In this document: positions 7,405 through 16,164 of the stretch, in pieces
How the letters are laid out: each line of letters begins with the position of its first letter
Position numbering within the stretch: the first letter of the stretch is position 1
DNA from: an uncultured SAR86 cluster bacterium
GTDB taxonomy: Bacteria > Pseudomonadota > Gammaproteobacteria > Magnimaribacterales > D2472
DNA: 45,960 bases
Reading direction: 5' to 3'
Assembly (NCBI GenBank): GCA_902520725.1
Contig: CABYPB010000009.1
Coordinates: 1-45,960, forward strand
Made by a program: the position numbers and the translations under genes
Notes under the pieces: generated by a model
Database searches by the model: none
Told to the model about the DNA's origin: nothing
Seen by the model: the letters and a program-made list of their open reading frames with translations, nothing else

Positions 7405-7821
7405 ATGAATATTTTATTTTTATGTGTTGGGAACTCTGCTCGAAGCCAAATTGCTGAAGGTATTGCCAGGCAGATGTTTGGCAGGAGTCATACTATACAT
7501 AGCGCAGGCTCTAATCCTTCTAGATTTGTTCACCCTGGAGCAATCGATACCCTTAGCGACTTAGATATTGATATATCAAAAAATAAGCCCAAATCTATCG
7601 AAGATTTAGATACGAGCTTTATAAATAATTTAGATTTTGTTATTACACTATGTGCCGAAGAGATATGCCCAGTTCTGCCAACCAAGGCTAAATCATTGCG
7701 TTGGATGCATGAGGATCCTGCAAATAAAAAATTTAATGAAATAGAATCAAAACTAGCTTTTAAAAAGGTTAGAGATAATATTTATAACTTGCTAAAAAAA
7801 TTTATGATAGATAATCTATAG
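7405..7821 (+). CDS. arsC: Arsenate reductase, thioredoxin-coupled type (low-molecular-weight phosphatase fold)
   Basis: This 138-residue protein has the LMW-phosphatase P-loop CVGNSAR (Cys7 to Arg13) at the N-terminus and the Asp partner in HEDPA (Asp104). It also has two downstream cysteines in TLCAEEICPVLP (Cys83, Cys88), the redox pair that separates thioredoxin-dependent ArsC from tyrosine phosphatases. It would reduce arsenate to arsenite. The Cys83-Cys88 spacing is shorter than in the Gram-positive prototypes (82/89), so function is likely but not certain. No arsR or arsenite pump is next to it. It marks the left border of the ParB/helicase/methylase cassette. Confidence 0.85.
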   Translation: MNILFLCVGNSARSQIAEGIARQMFGRSHTIHSAGSNPSRFVHPGAIDTLSDLDIDISKNKPKSIEDLDTSFINNLDFVITLCAEEICPVLPTKAKSLRWMHEDPANKKFNEIESKLAFKKVRDNIYNLLKKFMIDNL

Positions 7822-7850
7822 TCATTAAATAAATTAATAGGCTCCTAAAA

Positions 7851-8885
7851 ATGAAATATGAAATAGTAGATATCAACAAAATAAAGCTCGATCCAGAAAA
7901 TCCTAGGATTGCAGACAAACTAGGCAATAGAAAATTCGATTCAATTGAAGAACAAAATTCTTTAATTGCATCATACTTAAGAGGAGATACTGGGAATACT
8001 GAGGCAGGGCCAAGTTGTTTAGAATTAGAGAAGTCTATACATTCCTCAAAAGGAATCATAGAACCTATTATTCTTTTATCTGAAGGGGACGGAACATACC
8101 TTTGCATAGAGGGCAATACTAGACTGTCTATATATTTATCTTTTTCAAATGATCAGTATCCCAATGAAAAGGAATGGAAAAAAATACCTTCTCTGATTCA
8201 TGATGAGTTAACAAGATCTCAAATAGATGAATTGAGGCTCCAAGCTCATTTTGTTGGAAAAAAAGAGTGGACGCCATACGCAAAAGGGAGATACATAACC
8301 CAACTAGTCAAGAGCGGAACAAGTCTTGAAGATATAAAAAAAGTTGTAGGTGGGTCTGACTCAAAAACAAGGGCAAATTATTATGCATATAAAATTTTTA
8401 AAGAAAAGTATGAAACTAAGTTTGATCCAAAGAAAGATAATGTTTTCCCTGACAAAACAAAATTTTCAATGTTTACAACAGTTCCTGAAGGCGGCAAAAT
8501 TGCTATGGCACTTGAACTCAAAGGAAAAACAATGGATGACTATGCCCAATGGGTTAAAGATGACAAAGTAGGAAGCGCAAATGATGTGAGACGATTTTTA
8601 GAGAAAGTGCTATTAAACGATGAGGTTTATAGTGAGTTCAAAAAGAAGAACAAATCATTGCCTGATGTCATACCATTACTACCATCAGATTCAAACATAA
8701 ATAAAGTTACTTTGAAAGATGCTTCCATAACGCAGATCTGTGATGTCCTAAATGATACATTATTAGAACATAGAAAAGGTGGCTCACTATCTTCTATCAC
8801 AGATCAGGAAGGTCCAGGGGTTATAGATAGTATGAATTTGTTGCAGATTGAGATTAAATCTTCTCTTGAGTTGCTTGAAGAATAA
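7851..8885 (+). CDS. ParB/sulfiredoxin-fold domain protein (first of two in the cassette)
   Basis: This 344-residue protein opens with a ParB-like N-terminal domain. It shows INKIKLDPENPRI (about 8-20), then GIIEPIILL and a core motif YLCIEGNTRLSIYL with EGNTR at 87-91, the equivalent of the ParB/Srx nucleotide-contact motif. A helical region follows, starting with HFVGKKEWTPYAKGRY, which resembles the helix-turn-helix-bearing middle of ParB proteins; the C-terminus is unassigned. It shares NPRI, EGNTRL, W-x-x-IP and H-x-VG-x3-W-x-P with the protein at 10865, so they are distant paralogues. No ParA is nearby, so plasmid partition is unlikely. It is the first gene of a five-gene run. DNA binding or DNA modification control is inferred. 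Confidence 0.8.
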   Translation: MKYEIVDINKIKLDPENPRIADKLGNRKFDSIEEQNSLIASYLRGDTGNTEAGPSCLELEKSIHSSKGIIEPIILLSEGDGTYLCIEGNTRLSIYLSFSNDQYPNEKEWKKIPSLIHDELTRSQIDELRLQAHFVGKKEWTPYAKGRYITQLVKSGTSLEDIKKVVGGSDSKTRANYYAYKIFKEKYETKFDPKKDNVFPDKTKFSMFTTVPEGGKIAMALELKGKTMDDYAQWVKDDKVGSANDVRRFLEKVLLNDEVYSEFKKKNKSLPDVIPLLPSDSNINKVTLKDASITQICDVLNDTLLEHRKGGSLSSITDQEGPGVIDSMNLLQIEIKSSLELLEE

Positions 8886-8899
8886 TAAGCATAGCAATA

Positions 8900-9334
8900 A
8901 TGCAAAGCCATGATTTTTATACAACTCAAATTGTAATTTGGACAAAAAAATATTTTAATTTTCCTGGATTAGATATCGCTGATGACACCCAAGATACAAT
9001 CGCAGGTTGCAGACCAAATAAGGTAAGTGCAATCATTGATGGGGATATAAGAAGCTGTCTCCCAGATTTTTCAGCTAGAAATATAATTTATGAACCTAAT
9101 TTATTTATTCTGGGTGAAGCAAAGACTGCTGATGATTTTCTTACAAGACATAAAGATGCAGAAAATCAAATGAATGTCATGATTAATTTTTTAAAAAAAC
9201 AACCTAAACCAATTCTTGTGTATTCAATTCCAAACAAATTTGTCAAAAGGGTTCAAAATGAACTTCAAGAAAAAATAACGCACTTTAATGCTGCAAATGT
9301 TCAAGTTGAAGTAATAGATCAGTATTTTAAATAA
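8900..9334 (+). CDS. Putative small PD-(D/E)XK nuclease
   Basis: This 144-residue protein shows the core of the PD-(D/E)XK fold: SCLPDFSAR (Asp56), then a hydrophobic strand ending in LGEAKT (Glu73-x-Lys75). A helix with DAENQMNVM (Gln90) follows, and then a strand (PILVYSIP). The Asp, Glu-x-Lys, Gln order matches VRR-NUC and related nucleases. It would cut DNA in a Mg2+-dependent way. Spacing is tight: 14 bases after the ParB-like gene and two bases before the SNF2 helicase. Phages often pair or fuse such nucleases with SNF2 helicases, which fits. The assignment rests on motifs read by eye, so a nuclease remnant or non-catalytic homologue is possible. Confidence 0.6.
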   Translation: MQSHDFYTTQIVIWTKKYFNFPGLDIADDTQDTIAGCRPNKVSAIIDGDIRSCLPDFSARNIIYEPNLFILGEAKTADDFLTRHKDAENQMNVMINFLKKQPKPILVYSIPNKFVKRVQNELQEKITHFNAANVQVEVIDQYFK

Positions 9335-9336
9335 TT

Positions 9337-10800
9337 ATGAAGTTAATAAGAGAGCTGCCTGTATTAAATTTAAAAAAAGATGCTTTCCCATTCCAGCAGG
9401 ATGCTTTTAATTTAGTAAAAGATAAAGAGTATTTTGCAATATTTCATGAGCAAGGCTTAGGCAAAACAAAAATTGCTATTGACCTGTTATACCATTGGCT
9501 TAAAGAAGAAGTTGTTGAATCTGTTTTAATTGTTACAAAGAAAAGCCTTATTTCTAATTGGGGTAATGAATTGAAATTTCACGGTAATATGCACCCTATA
9601 ATTCTTTCAAGCAACAAGGCTGAAAATTTTGAAAGGATGACATTACCTGGCTATATTTATTTATGTAACTATGAAGCTATAAGAGGAAATACCGCATCCT
9701 TCAATAAATTTTTAAGGTTTAGAAAAGTGGGTATCATTCTTGATGAATCAACTCAGATTAAGACGCCATCTTCTAAAATTACTCAATCTCTTCATTTAAT
9801 TGCTGGAGAAGCAAAAAGAAGAATAATTATGACAGGCACGCCATTGTCTAACAGGCCTTATGATATTTGGTCTCAGATCTATTTTTTAGATTTTGGAGAA
9901 AGATTAGGAACTAATTTTGATGATTTCAAGGAAAGTTACGATTTAAGCAATGAACTTTCGAAAGATTATTCAGGAAGAATAATCTTTGAAAATAATTTAA
10001 AACTCCTTTCTAAAAAATTACAAGATTGCACTATTAGAGAAACAAAAAAGACCGCAGGCATTGAACTTCCTGGAAGAAGATTTATTGCTGAAACCATCGA
10101 AATGGAGTCCAAACAAAAATTATTGTATAAAAAACTTCAAGAGGAACTCTCAGCTCAAGTTATCAAAGATGGAAAATTGATTATCGAAGATGTCGAAGTT
10201 ATATTAAAAAGACTTATTCGTTTAGTACAGGTTTGTTCTAATCCTCGTTTAGTGGACGAACGTTATGATCAAGACACACCAAAACTGTTAAGTGCAAAAA
10301 AAATTATAGATAAGGCGAGTTTGGAGAATTCTAAAGTTATTGTATGGACAAATTTTGTAGATAACGTCGACTGGATTTGTAATTATTTCAATAATGAAGG
10401 CATCGTTGGCATTTCTGGTAATGTTAAGCCTAAAGAAAGAGATTATTTAATTAAAGAATTTAGGAATAATCAGGATATTAATATTTTAGTTGCAACTCCA
10501 GGAGTAGCAAGAGAGGGTTTAACACTGGTTGAAGCAAATTATTCTATCTTTTTTGATCGCAATTTTAGCCTGGAGAACTATTTACAGGCGCAAGATAGAA
10601 TTTATAGAATCTCTCAAACTAAGGATTGCTTTATATATAAACTTATTCATAAAGACTCTATAGATGAATGGGTAGATTCATTACTTGATGCCAAAGAGGT
10701 GGCAGCAAGATATGGTCAAGGAGATATCAACGAAGAGGAGTATAGAAGCAGAATAAGTTTTGATTTTGCTGAAATCCTCTCTGATATTTTACAATCTTAA
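9337..10800 (+). CDS. SNF2-family DEAD/DEAH-like helicase (phage-like)
   Basis: This 487-residue superfamily 2 protein has both RecA-like lobes. They carry Walker A HEQGLGKTKIA (about 37-47), Walker B LDEST (135-139) and motif III MTGTPLSNRP (165-174). In lobe 2 there is a motif V-like VATPGVAREGLTL, and motif VI reads QAQDRIYRISQ. The QxxxRxxRxxQ and LDES forms are typical of small SNF2 proteins from phages and mobile elements, without the accessory domains of chromatin remodellers or RapA. It probably translocates on double-stranded DNA using ATP. It starts two bases after the nuclease gene, so both are likely made together and may form one complex. Followed by a 64-base gap. Confidence 0.92.
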   Translation: MKLIRELPVLNLKKDAFPFQQDAFNLVKDKEYFAIFHEQGLGKTKIAIDLLYHWLKEEVVESVLIVTKKSLISNWGNELKFHGNMHPIILSSNKAENFERMTLPGYIYLCNYEAIRGNTASFNKFLRFRKVGIILDESTQIKTPSSKITQSLHLIAGEAKRRIIMTGTPLSNRPYDIWSQIYFLDFGERLGTNFDDFKESYDLSNELSKDYSGRIIFENNLKLLSKKLQDCTIRETKKTAGIELPGRRFIAETIEMESKQKLLYKKLQEELSAQVIKDGKLIIEDVEVILKRLIRLVQVCSNPRLVDERYDQDTPKLLSAKKIIDKASLENSKVIVWTNFVDNVDWICNYFNNEGIVGISGNVKPKERDYLIKEFRNNQDINILVATPGVAREGLTLVEANYSIFFDRNFSLENYLQAQDRIYRISQTKDCFIYKLIHKDSIDEWVDSLLDAKEVAARYGQGDINEEEYRSRISFDFAEILSDILQS

Positions 10801-10864
10801 AATATTTATCAATTAATGAAGTTTTTTGATATATTTAGTTAATAATTTTCACCTTTAATCAGAC

Positions 10865-12388
10865 ATGCCAATTACAGTTTACGATTCAGTTAGCAGAACT
10901 AAAAGTATAGAGGGCCAAAAATTTGATGTAACTAATGGATATGCAAATATTTCCGATCTTCAATTTTGGGATGGAAATCCAAGAATATATTCGTTATTAG
11001 AAAAAGAGAGACTAGAAAATACAATTTCAAAAAATGTAATTTTTGAAAAAATGAGACTTTTTCCAGACTTCGATAAACTCAAGGAACAAATAAGAAAAGA
11101 CGAGCAAATTAATGATCCTTTATGGGTTTGCAAAAATCCATTAACTAATGAGTACACAGTATATGAGGGTAATACTAGATTAGCAGTTGCCATTCAATTA
11201 TCTGAAAATGATAAGCCAAGCAAGAGAGCATCATGGAACAGAATTCCAGTCAATGTCCTACCAGACGGCACTAATGAAAAAGTTATTAAAAGACTTATAG
11301 GTTTAATACATCTGGTTGGCGTTAATGCATGGGCACCATTTGAAGCAGATGGTTATTACTATAGAGAGGTAGAGGATTTAAGAGAAGAAGGTGAAAGTCT
11401 TAAAGATGCTTGTAAAAGTGTTGGAAAAACGTATGGAGTAACACCAGGCAAGGTAGGGAAGGCACATAAGCTTGTTGGTTTTATGAATTATCATGGAATG
11501 GGTAGTAATGTCCAAAAAAATTATTACTCTTATTGGCAAACCATTAATGGAAGTGGTCCCCTAAATAAAGCTAGGAAAGTATTTAATGATCCTAATTTTC
11601 TTAGAGGCAAAGTAGAAAAACCTCGTAAAGATGCACTTGATAAACTCCTAATTAAAAAGGTTAAAGAGGGAACAGAAGTTCAAAGGGTTTCTGGTTCTTC
11701 ATCTGAAGGAACTGCATTTAGAGATGATATAAAGATAATTGCTGATGCTTTTAATGAAAATCAAGATGTAGAACTGATTGTAGATTTAATAGATGAGAAA
11801 ATAACAATACAAAGAGCAGTAGAGAGAGCAAAAGAGGGAGGTATCGGCAATACAGAATATGAAAAGGTAAAACAATTTGCTGATTGGCTATGCTCTACCC
11901 AAACCATGAAAAATTTACAAAACGCAGTTATAAATTTTCCTGAAATGAAAAGTGAAGTTTCTACGATTATTGAAAGATCAGAGATTGCAATGTTGAAGTT
12001 AAAAGAAAATTTGAAAAAGAAAGTACATATACTAGATAATACCAATCAAGAACATTTAATGTATAAAATTTGCATCTTAATGATGCTAGCTGACAAACTT
12101 CCGCATCCATCTGAAATCAAAAAAACCCATGATATTTTAGTATCTGAAAAGTGGCTTGCAGATCTAAATAGTCACGATATTGTAGATTCAATTGAACAGG
12201 TTTCTAGAGAAATATATCAATATAATGGAGTAGAACATGCAGCAAACATTTATGGAAAATTACTTACAAATATTAAGTTACAGAAAAAAGCGATTAAATT
12301 TATTGAAGAAATAATGATTTCTGATGGACTAATAAAAAAAGAAGAGACAAAGTTAATAAAACAATTAAGAACCCTGTGGAATTTATAA
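10865..12388 (+). CDS. Long ParB/sulfiredoxin-fold protein (second of two in the cassette)
   Basis: This 507-residue protein has a ParB-like N-terminal domain with FWDGNPRIYSLL (about 35-45), INDPLWV (82-88) and EYTVYEGNTRLAVAIQLS (96-113). A conserved HLVGVNAWAPFEADGYY (149-165) follows. It is clearly related to the 344-residue protein at 7851 but has a longer insert before the EGNTR motif and about 180 extra C-terminal residues. That tail is helical and includes a region reminiscent of a coiled coil (around 365-400). No Shine-Dalgarno is evident before the ATG. It follows a 64-base gap that could hold its own promoter and is three bases upstream of the methylase gene. Role unknown; DNA recognition or specificity is an inference. 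Confidence 0.75.
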   Translation: MPITVYDSVSRTKSIEGQKFDVTNGYANISDLQFWDGNPRIYSLLEKERLENTISKNVIFEKMRLFPDFDKLKEQIRKDEQINDPLWVCKNPLTNEYTVYEGNTRLAVAIQLSENDKPSKRASWNRIPVNVLPDGTNEKVIKRLIGLIHLVGVNAWAPFEADGYYYREVEDLREEGESLKDACKSVGKTYGVTPGKVGKAHKLVGFMNYHGMGSNVQKNYYSYWQTINGSGPLNKARKVFNDPNFLRGKVEKPRKDALDKLLIKKVKEGTEVQRVSGSSSEGTAFRDDIKIIADAFNENQDVELIVDLIDEKITIQRAVERAKEGGIGNTEYEKVKQFADWLCSTQTMKNLQNAVINFPEMKSEVSTIIERSEIAMLKLKENLKKKVHILDNTNQEHLMYKICILMMLADKLPHPSEIKKTHDILVSEKWLADLNSHDIVDSIEQVSREIYQYNGVEHAANIYGKLLTNIKLQKKAIKFIEEIMISDGLIKKEETKLIKQLRTLWNL

Positions 12389-12391
12389 AAA

Positions 12392-13234
12392 GTGTTACTT
12401 AAATGGGCGGGTGGTAAGAGTTGGTTAACTAATAATCATAAACAAATTTTTCATAGTCAAGAAAGTTTAATTTCGAGAGCCTTTAATAATCATCCTTCAA
12501 TTGAATACAAAAGATACATAGAGCCTTTTTTAGGAGGAGGCGCCGTCTTTAAATATTTAAAACCTGTAAATAAATCAATACTTTCAGATATTAATGATGA
12601 ACTAATTGGTTTTTACAATTGTTTAAAATACAAACCTAAGGAGCTTTATTTGTGCACTCAGAATCATATGATGTCTCACTGTGAAGATTATTATTATGAA
12701 ATTCGCGCAAAAAATAATCTGGAGGATGAAATCAAGAAAGCTTCCAGATTTTTGTATTTAAATCGAACTTGTTACAACGGCATTTATAGAGTAAATAGCA
12801 AAGGTCAATTCAATGTTCCAATTGGAGATTCTAAAGACTTTAATGCCTCTGAGAAAGAATTCATTAAGTATAGCAAGATGCTTTCTAAAGCAGAAATAAA
12901 AAATGAAGACTTTCGTATTAGCATTAATAAGGCAAAAGAAAATGATCTAATTTTTGTAGATCCACCTTATGTAACAAAGTCTAATGAAAGCTCTTTTGAT
13001 ATGTATTCTGCAAATCAATTTGATTGGAGCGCTCAAGAAGAGTTATCCGAAATTTTAGAGGCCAAGAATAAAGAAGGCTCTCACATAATTGTTACTAACA
13101 TCAATGATAAAGATATTTGTAAGTTATATGATAAAAAAAATGGATGGCAGCATAAGCCAATTAATAGAGCAAATGTTATGTCATATGACTCACAGGGAGT
13201 AAAGTATAAAGAGGTTGTAATTTCTAATATTTAG
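12392..13234 (+). CDS. Dam-family DNA adenine N6-methyltransferase (D12 class)
   Basis: Translation probably starts at GTG 12392, giving LLKWAGGKSWL right at the N-terminus, where Dam proteins carry the AdoMet motif WAGGK. Other motifs are IEPFLGGGAVF (motif I, about 43-53), SDINDELI and the target-recognition block NRTCYNGIYRVNSKGQFNVP (124-143). The catalytic DPPY lies at 190-193. At 280 residues it is complete. The recognition block resembles that of GATC-type Dam/DpnM enzymes, but the target cannot be fixed from sequence. It starts three bases after the ParB-like gene, so the two are coupled. Within the cassette it may mark self DNA. Its stop is 43 bases from the 3' end of tRNA-Asn. Confidence 0.93.
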   Translation: MLLKWAGGKSWLTNNHKQIFHSQESLISRAFNNHPSIEYKRYIEPFLGGGAVFKYLKPVNKSILSDINDELIGFYNCLKYKPKELYLCTQNHMMSHCEDYYYEIRAKNNLEDEIKKASRFLYLNRTCYNGIYRVNSKGQFNVPIGDSKDFNASEKEFIKYSKMLSKAEIKNEDFRISINKAKENDLIFVDPPYVTKSNESSFDMYSANQFDWSAQEELSEILEAKNKEGSHIIVTNINDKDICKLYDKKNGWQHKPINRANVMSYDSQGVKYKEVVISNI

Positions 13235-13277
13235 CTAAGAACTATTTTTTTGCAACTGAGACACATACTTCTCTATA

Positions 13278-13352
13278 TGGCTCCTCAGGTTGGGATCGAA
13301 CCAACGACCAATTGATTAACAGTCAACTGCTCTACCGCTGAGCTACTGAGGA
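13278..13352 (-). tRNA. tRNA-Asn (GTT)
   Basis: The 75-base cloverleaf includes an encoded CCA: acceptor TCCTCAG pairs with CTGAGGA, the D-arm is AGCTCAGCGGTAGAGC, and the anticodon loop CTGTTAA gives GTT. The T-loop is GGTTCGATCCC. The closest counterpart I know is E. coli tRNA-Asn. Its 3' end faces the ParB/helicase/methylase cassette, the side on which tRNA-targeting elements integrate. Confidence 0.97.
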
Positions 13353-13364
13353 ACGCGAAAAGGC

Positions 13365-13370
13365 ATTATA
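13365..13370 (-). promoter_or_regulatory. Probable -10 element of the tRNA-Asn promoter
   Basis: A perfect TATAAT on the minus strand lies 12 bases upstream of the tRNA 5' end. It is followed by a CGCG-containing discriminator region, as is usual for stable-RNA promoters. A weak -35 candidate (TTACAC) lies 17 bases further upstream. Confidence 0.5.
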
Positions 13371-13400
13371 ATTAATTTTTTTTAAAAGTGTAATTAAAGT

Positions 13401-15413
13401 ATGACAAATAAGTTGCTAGAAGTAGTGTCTGAATTTGAGCCGGCTGGGTCACAACCAGAAGCCATTAATAACTTAGTCTCAGGTCTTCAGGATGGCTTAT
13501 TACATCAAACTTTACTTGGAGTCACTGGATCAGGCAAAACCTATACCATGGCAAAGGTCATTGAGGAAACTCAAAGACCTGCAATAATCATGGCACATAA
13601 TAAAACTCTTGCTGCTCAGTTATATGGTGAGTTTAGGGATTTCTTCCCTAACAACTCTGTGGAATATTTTGTTTCATACTATGATTACTATCAACCTGAA
13701 GCATATGTCCCAACCTCCGATACCTATATAGCTAAAGATGCTTCTATTAATGAACATATAGAACAAATGCGTTTATCGGCAACAAAAGCATTAATAGAAA
13801 GAAAAGACACAATTGTTATTGCCACTGTTTCCTCAATTTATGGTCTAGGAGCTCCAGAATCATATCTTAAGATGGTAGTTCACTTAGATAGAGGAGACAC
13901 CATTTCACAACGTGATTTAGTTCTTAGACTTTCAGCTCTTCAATATACAAGAAATGATTTAGATTTTAGAAGGGCAACATTTAGAGTTAGAGGTGACACA
14001 GTTGATGTCTATCCAGCAGATTCAGACAAAGAAGCCTTACGAATAGAATTCTTTGGCGATGAAATAGAAAGGCTGTCCTGGTTTGATCCATTGACAGGAG
14101 TGGTTATTAATGAAATTCCTAGAGCAACAATATTTCCAAAAACTCATTACGTCACTCCAAGGGAAACTGTAACTAATTGTATTCCAGATATAAAAGATGA
14201 ATTGAAATCACGTCTAGAATTTTTAAAAGATAATAATAAGTTAGTCGAAGCACAACGCCTTCAAGAAAGAACCACCTACGATATAGAAATGATGAGAGAG
14301 CTTGGCTATTGTCAAGGAATTGAAAATTATTCTAGATATCTTAGTGGAAGGAACCCAGGAGAGTCACCTCCATGTTTGTTTGATTACATTCCTAAAGATG
14401 CAATCGTCTTTATTGACGAATCTCATGTATCGGTACCTCAAATAGGAGCAATGTACAAAGGAGATCGATCAAGAAAAGAAACTCTTGTTGAATATGGTTT
14501 CAGGTTACCGTCTGCAATGGACAATAGGCCATTGAAATTCGAAGAATGGGAGATGCTTGCGCCTCAAAGAATTTATGTCTCAGCGACTCCAAGTAGATAT
14601 GAAAACGAACATCAAGATAATCTTGTTGAACTAATCATTAGGCCAACTGGCTTAACTGATCCAGATGTTGAAATTAGACCAGCTCTTACACAAATAGATG
14701 ATGTTATTGGTGAATGCAATGACAGAGTCGCAATGAAAGAAAGAGTATTAATTACAACGTTAACTAAACGAATGGCTGAGGATCTAACGGATTATCTAAA
14801 CGAAAATAATATTTCTGCTAGATATATGCATTCTGATATTGATACCGTTGAGAGAGTAGAAATAATTAGAGATTTAAGGCTTGGAAAATTTGATGTTTTA
14901 GTAGGTATTAACTTATTAAGGGAAGGTCTAGATATTCCTGAAGTAAGTTTAGTTGCAATCCTAGATGCAGATAAAGAGGGCTTTTTAAGGTCTGATACAA
15001 CACTAATACAAACTATTGGAAGGGCAGCCAGAAATCTTAGAGGCAGAGCAATACTTTATGCTGATAAAGTAACTGGCTCTATGCAAAGAGCAATTGATGA
15101 AACTGATAGAAGAAGAGCCATTCAAGAAAAATATAACGCCAAGAATGGCATAAGTCCAAAATCTATTTCTACAAAAGTCAAAGATATTATGGAGGGTGCA
15201 AGAGTAATTAAAGGCAATACTAAAAAGAAAAAAGAAGATATTGAAAAAATTGTTAGCTTTAAAATTCTTGATGATACTGTCGATAATTTAACAATTACTC
15301 TTCAAAAACTTGAAGATGAAATGTTTTCATTAGCTAAAAAAATGGAATTTGAAAAAGCAGCTATCTGTAGAGATAAGATAAAGTTTCTTAAAAGAAAGTT
15401 AATTGATCTTTAG
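13401..15413 (+). CDS. uvrB: Excinuclease ABC subunit B
   Basis: This 670-residue helicase-like protein matches UvrB in length and motif order. It has Walker A GVTGSGKT (40-47), the beta-hairpin region [12 protein letters not shown] that inserts between DNA strands, DESH as Walker B, and YVSATPS in motif III. Motif VI is QTIGRAARN, and the C-terminal UVR coiled coil that contacts UvrC lies at about 630-670. It verifies damage and hands it to UvrC in nucleotide excision repair. No LexA box lies in the 48 bases between tRNA-Asn and the ATG, unlike E. coli uvrB. Its last 26 bases overlap the convergent transglycosylase gene. Confidence 0.98.
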   Translation: MTNKLLEVVSEFEPAGSQPEAINNLVSGLQDGLLHQTLLGVTGSGKTYTMAKVIEETQRPAIIMAHNKTLAAQLYGEFRDFFPNNSVEYFVSYYDYYQPEAYVPTSDTYIAKDASINEHIEQMRLSATKALIERKDTIVIATVSSIYGLGAPESYLKMVVHLDRGDTISQRDLVLRLSALQYTRNDLDFRRATFRVRGDTVDVYPADSDKEALRIEFFGDEIERLSWFDPLTGVVINEIPRATIFPKTHYVTPRETVTNCIPDIKDELKSRLEFLKDNNKLVEAQRLQERTTYDIEMMRELGYCQGIENYSRYLSGRNPGESPPCLFDYIPKDAIVFIDESHVSVPQIGAMYKGDRSRKETLVEYGFRLPSAMDNRPLKFEEWEMLAPQRIYVSATPSRYENEHQDNLVELIIRPTGLTDPDVEIRPALTQIDDVIGECNDRVAMKERVLITTLTKRMAEDLTDYLNENNISARYMHSDIDTVERVEIIRDLRLGKFDVLVGINLLREGLDIPEVSLVAILDADKEGFLRSDTTLIQTIGRAARNLRGRAILYADKVTGSMQRAIDETDRRRAIQEKYNAKNGISPKSISTKVKDIMEGARVIKGNTKKKKEDIEKIVSFKILDDTVDNLTITLQKLEDEMFSLAKKMEFEKAAICRDKIKFLKRKLIDL

Positions 15414-16101
15414 GCGCTATGCACGCATGAGCACTTAACAGCTTGTAATAGCTGCCAACTCTATCAACATAATCAATAGCTTGTTGACCTCTAGAGTATG
15501 ATTCTTTATCGGTAAGATTAAGCTCTTCACCCTTCATTGTTATTAATTTATTTTTAATTTGATTCCATGAAACACTCTTAACATCTTCACTAATTTCTTT
15601 AGCAACATTAAAAATATTTGTGGGGCCCAAATTATAACTAGCTAAGGTTATTGATAAAGCATCTGATTCTGTTGGACCAATCTTATTTTTTTCGATGAGC
15701 ATTGCAAAATATTTTGCTCCACCTTTTATATTTTGTTCAGGATTTAGTCTTTTTTCAACACCGACTAATGCAGCTGTTTCCAAGGTAACCATCATCATAC
15801 CTCTAACACCCATATTAGATTTTGCTCTTGGATCCCATTGAGATTCTTGAAATGAAATGGCTGCAAGTAAATGTTTTTCAATATTATTTTCTAAAGCAGC
15901 TTCCTGAAACATCTCATCAAATTCAGGATATCTGTTCGCTAATAAGTCTTTAAATTTGTTTTTTTCAAAGTTGTTAAGAGAAGATTTTGAATACGTGCTT
16001 TCAAGAATATCTTCGCAACTTACATTTTGATTAAATTTTGAACAGCCAAACAAAACAGATACTGTAATTGAGCATAAAAAAAATCTAAAGATATTCCCCA
16101 T
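15388..16101 (-). CDS. Lytic transglycosylase lipoprotein (SLT domain)
   Basis: This 237-residue protein has a lipoprotein signal with lipobox LFGC (Cys20). A goose-lysozyme-like SLT domain follows (about residues 75-215): [14 protein letters not shown] holds the catalytic Glu, then GVRGMMMVT and ASYNLGPTN. It should cleave peptidoglycan glycan strands to 1,6-anhydro products at the outer membrane. It resembles the catalytic half of MltF but lacks the N-terminal solute-binding domain of that roughly 500-residue enzyme, so I do not give a symbol. It is convergent with uvrB, overlapping by 26 bases, and divergent from purL across 63 bases. Confidence 0.88.
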   Translation of the reverse strand: MGNIFRFFLCSITVSVLFGCSKFNQNVSCEDILESTYSKSSLNNFEKNKFKDLLANRYPEFDEMFQEAALENNIEKHLLAAISFQESQWDPRAKSNMGVRGMMMVTLETAALVGVEKRLNPEQNIKGGAKYFAMLIEKNKIGPTESDALSITLASYNLGPTNIFNVAKEISEDVKSVSWNQIKNKLITMKGEELNLTDKESYSRGQQAIDYVDRVGSYYKLLSAHACIAPKDQLTFF

Positions 16102-16164
16102 TTTTAATTATTTAATATATAAAGACTTTATAATTGTTATATACAATATTTCAGACTTAACGAA

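Noticed and set aside
7840-7846. GGCTCCT copy as left attachment repeat of a tRNA-Asn integration
   Set aside because: Only seven bases match the tRNA 3' end and there is no integrase; not enough to call an att site.
7802-8116. Minus-strand open frame of 104 codons
   Set aside because: Opposite the ParB-domain coding sequence and the end of arsC; shadow of the real frame.
7851-13234. Cassette as a prophage or plasmid remnant
   Set aside because: No structural, lysis, replication-initiation, integrase or ParA genes are present, and all five frames are intact; kept as an alternative, not as the call.
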